Numbered from the stretch's first letter, positions 28,013-37,946 are shown. The stretch is 41,755 bases of DNA from Frankiaceae bacterium (GCA_025929365.1 JAICMG010000008.1:1-41755), one strand, 5' to 3'. The notes: generated by a model not told the origin, from the sequence alone. Translations and numbers: made by a program.

Positions 28013-28754
28013 CGGGCGACAGCATGACGACCCCGGCGAACCGGCCGGTCAGGCCGTCTCGGCGATAGGAGTACAAGCGATCGTCCTCGGCGGTGCAGAT
28101 CCCGGTCGCGCATGCCTCGACCCCGGCCCGGTGCAGCAGGCCGAGCGCGCCGGCCACGAGGTCCAGACCCGGCGTTCCGGCGGCGGTCACGCACGCCGTT
28201 CCCGGGACCGCCGTATCCACCTCGTCGCGCATCCGGGCGGGGACTTCGTAACAGCGGCCGCAGATGGCCGGGCCGACGACGGCTCGGATCCGGGGCCGCT
28301 TCGCCCCCAGGCCGGTCATCGCGTCGAGCGTGGCCTGCAGCACACCGGCCGCGAGCCCCCGACGCCCGGCATGGGCCACGCCGGCCACTTGGGCCACCGG
28401 ATCCGCGAGCAGGACCGGCATGCAATCGGCCACGAGGACGCCGATCGGCACGTCCGGCAGGGCAGTGACCAGCGCGTCGGCGCCCGGTTCGCCGCCGGCC
28501 ATGATCTGGCTCGGATCCCCGCGCCGCTCGGCGATCACCCGCACTCCGGCACCGTGGACCTGTTCGGGGAACGTGACCACCGGCCCGCCGATCCGGTTCG
28601 CCACCGCGATGCGGTTCGTGCGGACGGCCGCCGGGTCGTCCCCGACGTGCGGTGCGAGGTTCAGCGAGGTCCACGGGGCCAGGCTGACCCCGCCGACACG
28701 CGTGGTGAAGCCACCGACCGCCCCGGGCAGCCCCGCGTCGATCAGCTCGAGCAG
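28005..28754 (-). CDS. pgeF: PgeF/YfiH-type peptidoglycan editing factor, without a canonical start codon
   Basis: About 249 aa if it begins at the CTG at 28754. The family domain is complete: AVGGFTTRVGGVSLAPWTSLNL near the N terminus, then FPEQVHGAGV, VLVADCMPVLLADP and VAHAGRRGLAAGV with the His-Cys-His metal ligands, and GPAICGRCYEV. PgeF removes misincorporated serine-containing muropeptide precursors or acts on purine nucleosides. Oddity: between the ftsZ stop (28761-28763) and residue 50 there is no in-frame ATG, GTG or TTG; the first GTG (28604, track start) would delete the conserved N terminus. The frame is the same as ftsZ. CTG initiation, reinitiation after the ftsZ stop, stop readthrough or a sequence error are all possible. 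Confidence 0.88.
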   Translation of the reverse strand: MLELIDAGLPGAVGGFTTRVGGVSLAPWTSLNLAPHVGDDPAAVRTNRIAVANRIGGPVVTFPEQVHGAGVRVIAERRGDPSQIMAGGEPGADALVTALPDVPIGVLVADCMPVLLADPVAQVAGVAHAGRRGLAAGVLQATLDAMTGLGAKRPRIRAVVGPAICGRCYEVPARMRDEVDTAVPGTACVTAAGTPGLDLVAGALGLLHRAGVEACATGICTAEDDRLYSYRRDGLTGRFAGVVMLSPDG

Positions 28755-28760
28755 CGCGAG

Positions 28761-29996
28761 CTACTTCAGGAAGTCGGGGACGTCGAGGTCGTCGGAGTCG
28801 TCGAACACGATCGTGCGGCGAGGCGGCGTCGGGCGCGACGATGCGCGGGCCGGCTCACGCACCGGCTCCGGTGCGGGTTCGGCACTGCGACGGGGCGAGC
28901 GCACCGGGGGTGCCGGCGCCTCTTCGGTCAGCTCGGCGAGCAGGAGACCGTCGTCCTCCTCGTCGTCGTCGAACTCCACGGCAGGGGCCGGGGCCGGCGC
29001 CCGCTCTGCGACCTGGGTGCGCCGCGGCTCGTAGGACCGCGCCCGCGGCATGCCGCCGTCGAAGCCGGCCGCGATGACCGTCACCCGGACCTCGTCGCCG
29101 AGCGCGTCGTCGATCACGGCTCCGAAGATGATGTTGGCCTCCGGATGCGCCGACTCGGCGACCAGCTGCGCCGCCTCGTGAATCTCGAACAGGCCGAGGT
29201 CGCTGCCCCCGGAGACGTTCATGAGCACGCCGTGCGCGCCCTCGATCGATGCTTCGAGCAGCGGGCTGGCGATCGCACCCTCGGCAGCGACCAGCGCCCG
29301 GTCGTCTCCGCGCGCCGATCCGATGCCCATCAGTGCGGTACCCGCACCGGTCATGACCGACTTGACGTCGGCGAAATCGAGGTTGATCAGACCCGGCGTG
29401 GTGATCAGGTCGGTGATGCCCTGCACGCCGGAGAGCAGGACCTGGTCGGCCGAGTGGAAGGCCTCGAGCACACTGACCCGCTTGTCGCTGATCGACAGCA
29501 GCCGGTCGTTCGGGATGACGATGAGGGTGTCGACCTCCTCGCGCAGAGCGGCGATGCCCTCCTCTGCTTGGACCGAGCGGCGCTTGCCCTCGAAGCCGAA
29601 CGGCCGGGTGACCACGCCGATCGTCAGTGCGCCGATCTCGCGGGCGATCCGGGCCACGACCGGGGCCCCGCCGGTGCCAGTGCCGCCACCCTCGCCGGCG
29701 GTGACGAAGACCATGTCGGCCCCCTTGAGGACCTCCTCGATCTCCTCGACGTTGTCCTCGGCGGCCTGTCGCCCGACGGCCGGGTCGGCGCCAGCGCCGA
29801 GACCCCGCGTGAGGTCGCGACCGACGTCGAGCTTGACGTCGGCGTCACTCATCAGCAGCGCCTGCGCATCGGTGTTGACCGCGATGAACTCGACCCCTTT
29901 GAGGCCCACCTCGATCATCCGGTTCACAGCGTTGACGCCACCACCACCGATGCCGACGACCTTGATGACGGCGAGGTAGTTCTGCGGTGCGGCCAT
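28761..29996 (-). CDS. ftsZ: Cell division GTPase FtsZ
   Basis: 411 aa. Tubulin-like GTPase forming the Z ring. [20 protein letters not shown] starts the nucleotide-binding fold, [18 protein letters not shown] is the tubulin signature loop, and [13 protein letters not shown] is the T7-region with the catalytic Asp. The disordered linker contains an acidic run, and the C-terminal peptide is [13 protein letters not shown], the SepF-binding tail. GGAGG lies 11 bases before the ATG. Upstream is a 275-bp gene-free region with promoter and hairpin instead of the usual ftsQ. The TAG is followed directly, in the same frame, by pgeF sequence. Confidence 0.98.
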   Translation of the reverse strand: MAAPQNYLAVIKVVGIGGGGVNAVNRMIEVGLKGVEFIAVNTDAQALLMSDADVKLDVGRDLTRGLGAGADPAVGRQAAEDNVEEIEEVLKGADMVFVTAGEGGGTGTGGAPVVARIAREIGALTIGVVTRPFGFEGKRRSVQAEEGIAALREEVDTLIVIPNDRLLSISDKRVSVLEAFHSADQVLLSGVQGITDLITTPGLINLDFADVKSVMTGAGTALMGIGSARGDDRALVAAEGAIASPLLEASIEGAHGVLMNVSGGSDLGLFEIHEAAQLVAESAHPEANIIFGAVIDDALGDEVRVTVIAAGFDGGMPRARSYEPRRTQVAERAPAPAPAVEFDDDEEDDGLLLAELTEEAPAPPVRSPRRSAEPAPEPVREPARASSRPTPPRRTIVFDDSDDLDVPDFLK

Positions 29997-30068
29997 GAGC
30001 TCTTACGCCTCCGGGGAATCGGCACTAAGGACATCGACAAAGATCTGCGCCCTACTCCTTGCTACGCC

Positions 30069-30119
30069 GTAACCGCACTGTCGGCGACCCGGGGAAGGTG
30101 TCGCCGACACTGCGGTTAC
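30069..30119 (-). ncRNA. 20-bp hairpin in the predicted ftsZ 5' leader
   Basis: GTAACCGCACTGTCGGCGAC (30069-30088) and its complement at 30100-30119 match with one mismatch, around an 11-base loop. It lies between the predicted ftsZ promoter and the ribosome binding site, so the leader RNA would fold it. It could be an attenuator, an RNA-stability element, a protein-binding site on DNA, or a small repeat element. No T-run follows on the minus strand. Confidence 0.75.
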
Positions 30120-30167
30120 TCTCGACCTCGAGTTTAAGGTTGGGCTTACCACGCTCGAAGCCCGGGG

Positions 30168-30197
30168 ACATTAGGCCGGATTCGCAAAGTCGGTCAA
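30168..30197 (-). promoter_or_regulatory. Promoter for ftsZ
   Basis: Read on the minus strand: TTGACC, 18 bases, TAATGT, close to the housekeeping consensus (TTGACA and TATAAT). Transcription would begin near 30161, about 165 bases before the ftsZ ATG, giving a leader that contains the 20-bp hairpin. It lies about 75 bases after the murC stop, in the only long gap of the mur/fts cluster. Confidence 0.65.
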
Positions 30198-30271
30198 GGC
30201 CGGATGAGCTGATCCCCGTTCAACAGCCTCAGAAGTTCACTTTCTCTGGAGTCTCTACCTCAACTCCATGA

Positions 30272-31717
30272 TCACCTTGCCGCGAGCTCATCGAGGACTG
30301 CGGGCCCGATCATCGTCACGTCGCCTGCGCCGATCGTGATCACGACGTCCCCGGGCCGGGCCAGCCCCGCGACCAGGCCGGGCACCGCCGACCACGACGC
30401 CTCGAAGTGGACCCGGTCGGCGGCGAGCGGCACCGCGGCCGCGATCAGCTCGCCGGTCACCCCGGGCAGCGGGTCCTCCCGGGCGGCGTAGATCTCCATG
30501 ACGACCACCTCGTCCGCGGCGCCGAGCGCCGCCCCGAAGTCGGCGGCGAACTGCTCGGTCCGGGTGTACAGATGCGGCTGGAACACCGCGATGACCCGTC
30601 CGTCGCCGGCCGCACCGCGCGCCGCCACGAGGGCGCCGCGGGCGAGTTCGGTCGGATGGTGGGCGTAGTCGTCGAAGACCCGCACTCCCCCGGCGATGCC
30701 CTTCAGCTCGAACCGCCGCCGGGCGCCGGAGAAGCCAGCCAGTCCGCGCGCCATGTCGGCGAACGGCAGCCGGAGCGCCAGCCCGAGCCCCAGCGCGCCG
30801 GCCGCGTTCACCGCGTTGAAGGCGCCGGGAACCGTCAGCTCCATCCGGCCGAGCCGCCGCCCGCCGGCGACCACGTCGAAGGTCGATCCGGCGGCACTCA
30901 CCTCCAGGTCGGCGATGCGGACGTCGGCGTCGGCAGCTTGCCCGAAGGTCCGTACGTCGAGGCCCCGCTCACGCGCGAGCTCGAGCAGGCTGCGCGATCC
31001 GGGGTCATCGGCTCCGAGCAGCAGCGGTCCCCCGTGGTCGATGCGCCGGACGAAGTCTTCGAAGGCCGCCCGCACCGCGCCGGGATCGCCGTAGTTGTCG
31101 AGATGGTCCGGCTCGACGTTCGTGATGACCGCACCGCGGGGCGAGAGCAACAGGAAGGAGCGATCACTCTCGTCGGCCTCCGCCACGAAGTGCTCGCCGG
31201 TGCCGTGATGGGCGTTGGAGCCCGGCTCGTTCAGGTCGCCCCCGATCGCGTAGCTCGGGTCGCGCCCGCAGGCCTGCATCGCCACCGTGAGCATCGACGT
31301 CGTCGTCGTCTTGCCGTGGGTGCCCGCGACGGCCAGACCGATCCGGTCTGCCATCACCGAGGCAAGCGCGGCAGCACGCGGAAGCACGCGGCGACCTGCC
31401 TCACGGGCGTGCTGCAGCTCGGGGTTGCCGTCCCGGATCGCGCTCGAGACCACGACTGTGTCGGCGGCATCGGAGTGTGAGGGTTCATGGCCGACGGCAA
31501 CGTCGGCACCGAGCGCGCGCAACGCGGCCAGGGCGGCCGAGTCCTTGGCGTCGCAGCCGCTGACCGGCACGCCGCGCGCGAGCAGGATCCGGGCGATCCC
31601 GCTCATGCCCGCCCCGCCGATCCCCATCAGGTGGACCCGGCCGAGGTCGGCGGCGGCGGGGATCTCCCCCGGCGACTCGACCAGGCCGCTAATCGCTGCC
31701 TCCCGCGATGGCCGCAC
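30272..31717 (-). CDS. murC: UDP-N-acetylmuramate-L-alanine ligase
   Basis: About 481 aa. MurC adds L-Ala to UDP-MurNAc. VHLMGIGGAGMSGIARILL is the UDP-binding start, AGTHGKTTTTSML the ATP loop, VAEADESDRSFL and NVEPDHLDNYG the metal/substrate blocks, and RVFDDYAHHPTEL the C-terminal site. Start is uncertain: the track start at 31876 is inside murG in a wrong frame. I give the GTG at 31717, overlapping murG by 29 bases. An ATT at 31692 with GGGAGG five bases upstream would suit spacing but is a very rare start. Directly downstream there is no ftsQ. Confidence 0.95.
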   Translation of the reverse strand: MRPSREAAISGLVESPGEIPAAADLGRVHLMGIGGAGMSGIARILLARGVPVSGCDAKDSAALAALRALGADVAVGHEPSHSDAADTVVVSSAIRDGNPELQHAREAGRRVLPRAAALASVMADRIGLAVAGTHGKTTTTSMLTVAMQACGRDPSYAIGGDLNEPGSNAHHGTGEHFVAEADESDRSFLLLSPRGAVITNVEPDHLDNYGDPGAVRAAFEDFVRRIDHGGPLLLGADDPGSRSLLELARERGLDVRTFGQAADADVRIADLEVSAAGSTFDVVAGGRRLGRMELTVPGAFNAVNAAGALGLGLALRLPFADMARGLAGFSGARRRFELKGIAGGVRVFDDYAHHPTELARGALVAARGAAGDGRVIAVFQPHLYTRTEQFAADFGAALGAADEVVVMEIYAAREDPLPGVTGELIAAAVPLAADRVHFEASWSAVPGLVAGLARPGDVVITIGAGDVTMIGPAVLDELAAR

Positions 31718-32780
31718 GCACCAGGGTGGCGAGCTCCCGGTCGGCGTCGAGCCGTCCGAAGCCGCGTGCTGCCTCCCCCATCGTGCGTCGGCGATCGGAA
31801 TCGGCGAGCAACGGCAGCAGATTCGCGCGCAGCCAGTCGGGCGACAGGTCCGCGTCGGCCACCATGAGACCGCCACCTGCCGCCACGACGGGTTCGGCGT
31901 TGAGCCGCTGTTCGCCGTTGCCGATCGGGAGCGGGACGTAGACGGCAGGCAGGCCGAGCGCAGTCAGCTCGCTGACCGTGTTCGCCCCGGCACGCCCGAC
32001 CACCAGGTCGGCGGCGGCGTAGGCGAGCTCCATGTGGTCGACGTAGTCGACCACGACGTACGCCGGCGCCCCGCCGGACAGCCCGGGATCGGCGACCGGC
32101 TTGCCGTGGCCGCACACGTGCAGGACCTGCACGCCGGCGGCCGTGATCTGCGCCGCAACCCCCGGAACCACGTCGTTGAGGCGCTGCGCGCCGAGCGAGC
32201 CGCCGAACACGAGCAGCGTCGTACGGTCCGGATCGAGGCCGAACGCCGCTCGCGCGGCCGGGCGCATCGCCGCCATGTCCAGGCTCACGATCTCCGCACG
32301 CAACGGCAGCCCGGTGCGCACCGCGTGCCGCAGCGGAGTCCCCGGGAAGCTGATCGCGACCGAGCGGGTCAGCCGGGCGCCGAGCCGGTTGGCGAAGCCG
32401 GGACGGCTGTTCTGCTCGTGGACGACGATCGGCACCTTCGCCCGCCGGGCCGCGAGGTACGCCGGCGCCGCGACGTAGCCACCGAAGCCGACCACGACGT
32501 CGGCCCCGAGCTCGTCGATCGCCTGCCGCGCCGCCCGGACCGCCCGGGTCAGGTTGGTGGGAAGCCGCAAGACATCCAGCGAGGGCCGGCGCGGCAGCGG
32601 AACCTTGGGAACGGTGTGCAACCGGTAGCCCCGCGCGGGCACCAGCCGCGCTTCGAGCCCGGTCTCGGTCCCGAGCGCGACGATCTCGGTGGCGGGGTCG
32701 TCGGCGACCAGCCGGTCCGCGAGGGCCAGCAGCGGCGACACGTGCCCGGCGCTGCCGCCACCCGCCAGGACCGCCTTCAT
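31689..32780 (-). CDS. murG: UDP-GlcNAc:lipid I N-acetylglucosaminyltransferase
   Basis: 363 aa. MurG makes lipid II from lipid I on the inner membrane face. GGGSAGHVSPLLALADRL is the first glycine loop, FGGYVAAPAYLAA and VVHEQNSRPGFANR the acceptor face, FGGSLGAQRLND the second glycine loop, and VGRAGANTVSELTALGLPAVYVPLPIG the UDP-GlcNAc site. Starts 18 bases after ftsW and overlaps or abuts murC. Normal length. Confidence 0.97.
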   Translation of the reverse strand: MKAVLAGGGSAGHVSPLLALADRLVADDPATEIVALGTETGLEARLVPARGYRLHTVPKVPLPRRPSLDVLRLPTNLTRAVRAARQAIDELGADVVVGFGGYVAAPAYLAARRAKVPIVVHEQNSRPGFANRLGARLTRSVAISFPGTPLRHAVRTGLPLRAEIVSLDMAAMRPAARAAFGLDPDRTTLLVFGGSLGAQRLNDVVPGVAAQITAAGVQVLHVCGHGKPVADPGLSGGAPAYVVVDYVDHMELAYAAADLVVGRAGANTVSELTALGLPAVYVPLPIGNGEQRLNAEPVVAAGGGLMVADADLSPDWLRANLLPLLADSDRRRTMGEAARGFGRLDADRELATLVRAAIAGGSD

Positions 32781-32798
32781 GCGGTCACCCTCCCGCGA

Positions 32799-34058
32799 CT
32801 ATCGCGACCAGGCGAGCCGAGCGGACCGGCGCCCACGTGCCGCCCGCCGGGCAGCCAGCGCCTTCGCGGTCGTCGGCTCGCAGCGAGCGAACGAGATCAG
32901 CATGCCGATGGCGAACATCGTCGGGACCAGCGCCGAGCCGCCGAAGGACACCAGCGGCAGCGGGATGCCCGTGATCGGCAGGAGGCCCACGACGGCGCCC
33001 ATGTTCACCAGCGCCTGGCCGAGCAACCACGCGGTGACACCCGCCGTCGCCAGCTGGCTGAACCGGTCCCGGCACCGCTGCGCGATGCGGATCGAGGCGT
33101 AGGCGAGGAGGCCGAACAACGCGAGCACGAGCAGCGTGCCGAGCAGCCCGAGCTCTTCGCCGATGATCGCGAAGATGTAGTCGGTGTAGGTGTTGGGCAG
33201 ATAGCCGAACTTCTCGCGGCTGCCGCCGAGACCGACGCCGAACCACCCGCCCGACGAGATCGCGTAGAGGCCCTGGCAGGCCTGATACCCGACCGACAGC
33301 GCGTGCTGCTTGGCACATGGGTCCCGGAAGCCGACGAGGCGCTGCATGCGATAGGGCTCGGCGATCGCAAGCAGACCGGCCAGCCCACCGAGGCTCAGCC
33401 CCAGCTTCGCGAACAATCCCAGCTGTGCGCCCGCGGTGAACAGCAACGCGAGCAGCACGAGAACGAGGACGATCGTCGTTCCCATGTCGGGCTCGACCAT
33501 GACCAGCCCGGCCATGAGCAGCGCCATCGGCAGCAGCGGCACGAGGAGGTGCTTGGTGTCGGCCAGAAGCTTCTCTTTGCGAGTGAGCAGGTCCGCTCCC
33601 CACAGCACCAGCGCCAGCTTCGCCGGCTCGGAGGGCTGCAGCTGCATGCCGCCCGGCAGCGCGATCCAGCGGGTTGCCCCCGACACGTTCTGGCCGACGC
33701 CCGGAACGAGCACCGCGAACAGCAGCACGATCGAGGCGAGCATCAACGGGTAGGCGAGCATCCGGTAGGCCTTGACCGGCAGCCGCGCTGCGACCAGCAA
33801 CGCCGGCATCCCGATCACGACCCACAACGCCTGGCGGCCGGCGATGGTGAACGACGAGCCGCTGGAGTCGAACGACGTCACGCTCGACGCCGACAGCACC
33901 ATGATCAAGCCGAGCACGAGCAACAGGGACGTGGTACCGATGACGAGGTAGTACGACGCCTGCGGCCGGCTCAGCAGATCGATCAGGGTGGCGATCGGCG
34001 AGCGCGCCGCGGCGGTTCGACGGGCACGCGGTCGCCCGGCAAGCGAGGTGATCGTCAC
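32799..34058 (-). CDS. ftsW: FtsW, septal peptidoglycan glycosyltransferase (SEDS family)
   Basis: 419 aa SEDS polytopic membrane protein that polymerises lipid II together with FtsI. About ten hydrophobic helices can be followed, beginning with YYLVIGTTSLLLVLGLIMVLSASS. Family marks are ATRWIALPGGMQLQPSEPAKLALVLW, MVEPDMGTTIVLVLVLLALLFTAG and the C-terminal GIPLPLVSFGGSALVPT. GTG start overlaps the murD stop (GTGA). The first 28 residues are a basic cytoplasmic tail. RodA is the close alternative, but position in the mur cluster supports FtsW. Confidence 0.96.
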   Translation of the reverse strand: MTITSLAGRPRARRTAAARSPIATLIDLLSRPQASYYLVIGTTSLLLVLGLIMVLSASSVTSFDSSGSSFTIAGRQALWVVIGMPALLVAARLPVKAYRMLAYPLMLASIVLLFAVLVPGVGQNVSGATRWIALPGGMQLQPSEPAKLALVLWGADLLTRKEKLLADTKHLLVPLLPMALLMAGLVMVEPDMGTTIVLVLVLLALLFTAGAQLGLFAKLGLSLGGLAGLLAIAEPYRMQRLVGFRDPCAKQHALSVGYQACQGLYAISSGGWFGVGLGGSREKFGYLPNTYTDYIFAIIGEELGLLGTLLVLALFGLLAYASIRIAQRCRDRFSQLATAGVTAWLLGQALVNMGAVVGLLPITGIPLPLVSFGGSALVPTMFAIGMLISFARCEPTTAKALAARRAARGRRSARLAWSR

Positions 34059-35503
34059 GTCAGATGTTCGATGATCCGGCGGACGGCAGCCGCGTAGCGT
34101 TCCCCCCTGTCGGCGTAGTCACGGAACATGTCCATGCTCGCTGCAGCGGGGGCGAGCAGCACGGCGTCGCCGGGCTGAGCCAGCTCGGCGGCAGCCTGCA
34201 CTGCCTCATCCATCCCTGCAGTGTCTTGCGTAACTACCGTCACAACCGGCACATCCGGCGCGTGTCGCGCAAGAGCTTCGGCAATTCGGCCGCGGTCCCG
34301 GCCGATCAGAACAGCCGCTCGCAGCCGGCCGGAATGCTCGACGACAAGTGGCTCGACGTCGGCCCCCTTGAGCAGTCCGCCGGCAACCCACACCACGGAG
34401 GGGTACGCCGACAGGCTCGCGGCGGCCGCATGCGGGTTCGTGGCCTTGGAATCGTCCACCCAGGTGATCCCGGCGGCCTGGGCCACCACCTCGTTGCGGT
34501 GACGGCCGGGACGGAAGGCCCGCAACCCCTCCCGCACGGCGGTCCACGGGAGCCGCCGGGTCAATCCGAACACCTGGGCGGCGGCAGCAGCGGCGGTTGC
34601 GTTGGCGACGTTGTGCGGTCCACTGACCGCGAGGTCGGCGAGGTCGACCAGCCGGAATCCCGGGCCGAGCCGCTCCGGTTCGGGCTCGTCGTCGGGCGAC
34701 CAGCCGCTCATCGCGTCGACGATCGCGCCGTCGATCACCCCGAACCCGCCGGGGGCGGGCGCTTCGGCCGTGAAGGGGTGCGGATCGTCGAGCGCCTCGA
34801 TCGCAAGCCGCGCAACCAGCGAGTCGTCTGCGTTGTAGGGCGCGCATCCACCGTGCCGCCAGACGGCCGCCTTCGCCGCGGCATAGGCCGCCATCGAGCC
34901 GTGCCAGTCGAGGTGGTCCTCGGCGATGTTGAGCACGGTGCCGACCTCGGGAGCGAGCTCGGAGCTCCAGTGCAGCTGAAAGCTCGAGAGCTCCACCGCG
35001 ATCACGTCGTACGGATCGGGGTCGAGCACGACGTCGATGAGGGGACGTCCGACGTTGCCGGCGGCAACGGCCCGGTACCCGGCGGCCCGCAGGATCGACT
35101 CGACCATGCCGACCGTCGTCGTCTTGCCGTTGGTTCCGGTGATCGCCACCCAGGGCGTCGCGCCACGCCCGGCCGGAGCCGGCCGCAGCCGCCACGCGAG
35201 CTCGGGTTCGCCGATCACCTCCACTCCATCGCGCTGCGCGGCCGCGAGCATCGGCTGATCCGGCCGCCAACCGGGTGAGGTGACGACGAGGTCGGCGTCG
35301 ACCGGCGACTCGGCGTCGCCCAGACGGACGCCGGCGCCGGCGGCGACGAGCGGCGCGACCGACTCGCGGATCGGTTCGTCGTCACGCGCGTCGACGAGCA
35401 GGACCCGCGCGCCGCGATCGAGCAGGACCCGGGCGACCGCAAGACCGGAGACCGCGGCCCCCGCGACGGCGACCCGCACGCCGTGGTACGCGGTAGCCGT
35501 CAT
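34055..35503 (-). CDS. murD: UDP-N-acetylmuramoylalanine-D-glutamate ligase
   Basis: 482 aa from ATG 35503, which overlaps the mraY TGA; the track start at 35836 is a shadow. [21 protein letters not shown] is the UDP-binding fold, [20 protein letters not shown] the ATP loop, [22 protein letters not shown] the carbamylated-lysine region, and [13 protein letters not shown] the C-terminal domain signature. Adds D-Glu to UDP-MurNAc-L-Ala. Overlaps ftsW by four bases. Confidence 0.97.
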   Translation of the reverse strand: MTATAYHGVRVAVAGAAVSGLAVARVLLDRGARVLLVDARDDEPIRESVAPLVAAGAGVRLGDAESPVDADLVVTSPGWRPDQPMLAAAQRDGVEVIGEPELAWRLRPAPAGRGATPWVAITGTNGKTTTVGMVESILRAAGYRAVAAGNVGRPLIDVVLDPDPYDVIAVELSSFQLHWSSELAPEVGTVLNIAEDHLDWHGSMAAYAAAKAAVWRHGGCAPYNADDSLVARLAIEALDDPHPFTAEAPAPGGFGVIDGAIVDAMSGWSPDDEPEPERLGPGFRLVDLADLAVSGPHNVANATAAAAAAQVFGLTRRLPWTAVREGLRAFRPGRHRNEVVAQAAGITWVDDSKATNPHAAAASLSAYPSVVWVAGGLLKGADVEPLVVEHSGRLRAAVLIGRDRGRIAEALARHAPDVPVVTVVTQDTAGMDEAVQAAAELAQPGDAVLLAPAAASMDMFRDYADRGERYAAAVRRIIEHLT

Positions 35504-36558
35504 TTGAAGTTGAGGAAGGCGGCGTAGAACACGCCCAGGCCGAATGCGACCGCTAGCCCCGCGATGATCCAGAACCGCACAATGACGGTGTTCTCCGACC
35601 AGCCCGCGAGCTCGAAGTGGTGATGGAAAGGCGCCATGTTGAACACCCGACGGCCGAAGCCGCGGAACGACGCGACCTGGATGATCACCGACAGCGTCTC
35701 GATGACGAACAGCCCGCCGAGGATGAGCAGCAGCAGCTCGGTCCGTGTCGTGACGGCAAGGCCGGCAAGCACGCCACCGATCGCGAGCGACCCGGTGTCG
35801 CCCATGAAGATGCGCGCCGGCGAGGCGTTCCACCACAGGAACCCGAAGCAGGCGCCCATGGCAGCCGCCGCGATGACGGCCAGGTCCAACGGGTCACGCA
35901 CCGAGTAGCACGCACCCGAGGTCGTGGTGACGCAGTTGTTGCCGTACTCCCAGAACGCGATGACCACGTACGAGCCGAACACCATGCACGACGCGCCGCT
36001 CGCCAGTCCGTCGAGGCCATCGGTGAGGTTCACGCCGTTCGAGGTGGCCGTGACCATCAAGTACGCCCAGATCACGAAACCGACGGTGCCGAACGCCCAG
36101 CCGTAGTCGCGCGTGAAGGACAGGTGCGTCGACGCGGGCGCCAGGTGGTGCGCGTTGACGAAATGCGTCGCGAGCACGCCGAAGACGATCGCCACGACCG
36201 CCTGGCCGGAGAACTTCGCGAGCTTGGTCAGGCCGAGGCTGCGCTGCTTGCGGATCTTGATGAAGTCGTCGATGAAGCCGACCAGACCGAGGCCGGTCAT
36301 GAGCGCGAGGACGAGCAGGCCTGATGCCGTGACGCCGCTGAGGAAGACGAGGTGCGCCGCGGTGTACCCGAGCAGGGTCGCGGCGATGATGACGGTGCCG
36401 CCCATCGTCGGCGTGCCGCGCTTGGTGTGATGGCTGGTCGGGCCGTCATCGCGGATCAGCTGGCCGATGCCGTGGCGGCGGAAGCTGCGGATCGCGAACG
36501 GCGTGCCCACCAGCGAGACGATGAGCGCGACGAGCGCCGCGACGAAGACGTCCCTCAT
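35500..36558 (-). CDS. mraY: Phospho-MurNAc-pentapeptide translocase
   Basis: 352 aa from ATG 36558 ([18 protein letters not shown]), overlapping the murF TGA; the 13 extra residues in the track belong to a wrong start. MraY makes lipid I from undecaprenyl phosphate. Family blocks: [31 protein letters not shown] with the Asp pair, [33 protein letters not shown] and [12 protein letters not shown]. Ten membrane helices are expected and plausible. Confidence 0.97.
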   Translation of the reverse strand: MRDVFVAALVALIVSLVGTPFAIRSFRRHGIGQLIRDDGPTSHHTKRGTPTMGGTVIIAATLLGYTAAHLVFLSGVTASGLLVLALMTGLGLVGFIDDFIKIRKQRSLGLTKLAKFSGQAVVAIVFGVLATHFVNAHHLAPASTHLSFTRDYGWAFGTVGFVIWAYLMVTATSNGVNLTDGLDGLASGASCMVFGSYVVIAFWEYGNNCVTTTSGACYSVRDPLDLAVIAAAAMGACFGFLWWNASPARIFMGDTGSLAIGGVLAGLAVTTRTELLLLILGGLFVIETLSVIIQVASFRGFGRRVFNMAPFHHHFELAGWSENTVIVRFWIIAGLAVAFGLGVFYAAFLNFK

Positions 36559-37946
36559 GCTGCGTCCTCGCCGACGAGGAGGTCGGCGACGCGCCACAAC
36601 CGCAACGCGTTGGAGGCCTTCACGAGCACGACGTCATTCGGTCCGGTGGCCGCCTCGACGGCAGCTGCCGCTTCCTCCGCGGTCGCGAACGATGTGCAGC
36701 TTCCCGCCCAGCCCACAACCGACCTGGCGCCGGTCGCCAGGGACGCCGCGCCTTCACCGACCACCACAAGATGATCCACTCCGACGGTCGCCAATGCGCG
36801 ACCGGCGGCCTCGTGCAGCGTGTCGGACTCCTCGCCCAGCTCGCGCATCTCGCCGAGAACTGCCCAGGAGTGGCCGCCTCGCGGAACCGCCAGCCGGACC
36901 AGCGCGTCGAGCGCCGCACGCACTGACTCCGGGTTGGCGTTGTAGGCGTCGTCGACGACAAGGAGCCCGTCTCCCCGTCGGCGCACCGCCATTCGGTGCG
37001 GGCTTTCCGGGCTGGCCGACATGAGCGCGTCGACGACGTCGGCCAGCCTCATGCCCACCTCGAGTCCGACCGCGGCCGCCGCTGCCGCATTGCTCGCTTG
37101 GTGCCGGCCGTGAACGGCGAGGGTGACGTCTGCACTCCCGGCTGGGGTGATGAGGCGAAACCGCGGCCGCGCGTCGTCGTCGACGACGACGTCCTCGATG
37201 CGTACGTCGGCGGCGGGTGCCTCGCCGAAGGTCACGACGCGCGCCGGCGTCCGCTCTGCCATGCCCGCGACGAGCGGATCGTCGAGATTCAACACCGCGA
37301 CACCGGCCGGTGGAAGCGCCTCGACCAGCTCACCCTTCGCTGCAGCGATGCCTTCTCGGCTGCCGAACTCACCGAGATGGGCTTGCCCGACGTTGAGCAC
37401 CACCCCCACGTCGGGCGGCGCGATCCCCGCGAGATAGCTGATGTGCCCACGACCGCGGGCGCTGTACTCGAGCACGAGATGCGCCGTGGCGGCGTCGACC
37501 TGAAGGACCGACAGCGGCAGACCGATCTCGTTGTTGAAGGAGCCTCGCGCCGCAACGGTGGCGCCGTCGAGCCGCAGCACCGCGGCGATCAGATCCTTTG
37601 TCGACGTCTTCCCTGACGAGCCGGTCACGCCGCAGACGGTGACGGACGGAACCCGACGCAACAGGCCGCCGGCGAGGAAGCCGAGCGCCTTCTCCACGTC
37701 GTCGACAACGACTGCCGGCTCGCCCACCGGCCGCTGGGTGAGTGCCAGCACCGCGCCTCGCCTCGCGGCATCACCGACGAAGCTGTGCCCATCGTGATGT
37801 TCGCCGGGTAGCGCGACGAACATCGATCCCGCTGCGGCGCCGCGCGAGTCGATGACAACCGGACCGCGCACCACCACAGCTCGGTCGGCCTGGTCGAGCC
37901 GGCCGCCCGTGAGCGCGGCGATCTCGTCGGCCCGCATCGGGATCAC
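36555..37946 (-). CDS. murF: UDP-N-acetylmuramoyl-tripeptide-D-alanyl-D-alanine ligase
   Basis: 463 aa. The GTG at 37946 overlaps the murE stop as GTGA; an ATG three codons later ([12 protein letters not shown]) is an alternative. [23 protein letters not shown] is the N-terminal domain, [19 protein letters not shown] the ATP loop (serine variant normal for MurF), [23 protein letters not shown] the middle domain, and [17 protein letters not shown] the C-terminal block. Adds D-Ala-D-Ala, completing the pentapeptide. Confidence 0.97.
   Translation of the reverse strand: MIPMRADEIAALTGGRLDQADRAVVVRGPVVIDSRGAAAGSMFVALPGEHHDGHSFVGDAARRGAVLALTQRPVGEPAVVVDDVEKALGFLAGGLLRRVPSVTVCGVTGSSGKTSTKDLIAAVLRLDGATVAARGSFNNEIGLPLSVLQVDAATAHLVLEYSARGRGHISYLAGIAPPDVGVVLNVGQAHLGEFGSREGIAAAKGELVEALPPAGVAVLNLDDPLVAGMAERTPARVVTFGEAPAADVRIEDVVVDDDARPRFRLITPAGSADVTLAVHGRHQASNAAAAAAVGLEVGMRLADVVDALMSASPESPHRMAVRRRGDGLLVVDDAYNANPESVRAALDALVRLAVPRGGHSWAVLGEMRELGEESDTLHEAAGRALATVGVDHLVVVGEGAASLATGARSVVGWAGSCTSFATAEEAAAAVEAATGPNDVVLVKASNALRLWRVADLLVGEDAA

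Noticed and set aside
27885-30137. 750-aa plus-strand ORF over pgeF and ftsZ
   Set aside because: Antisense shadow; the sense strand encodes conserved pgeF and ftsZ.
30059-30271. 70-aa plus-strand ORF in the murC-ftsZ gap as a replacement for ftsQ
   Set aside because: Wrong strand, covers the hairpin and promoter, no membrane helix or POTRA-like sequence.
31287-34097. 936-aa plus-strand ORF over murC, murG and ftsW
   Set aside because: Antisense shadow; low-complexity Arg/Gln/His-rich translation and three real genes on the other strand.
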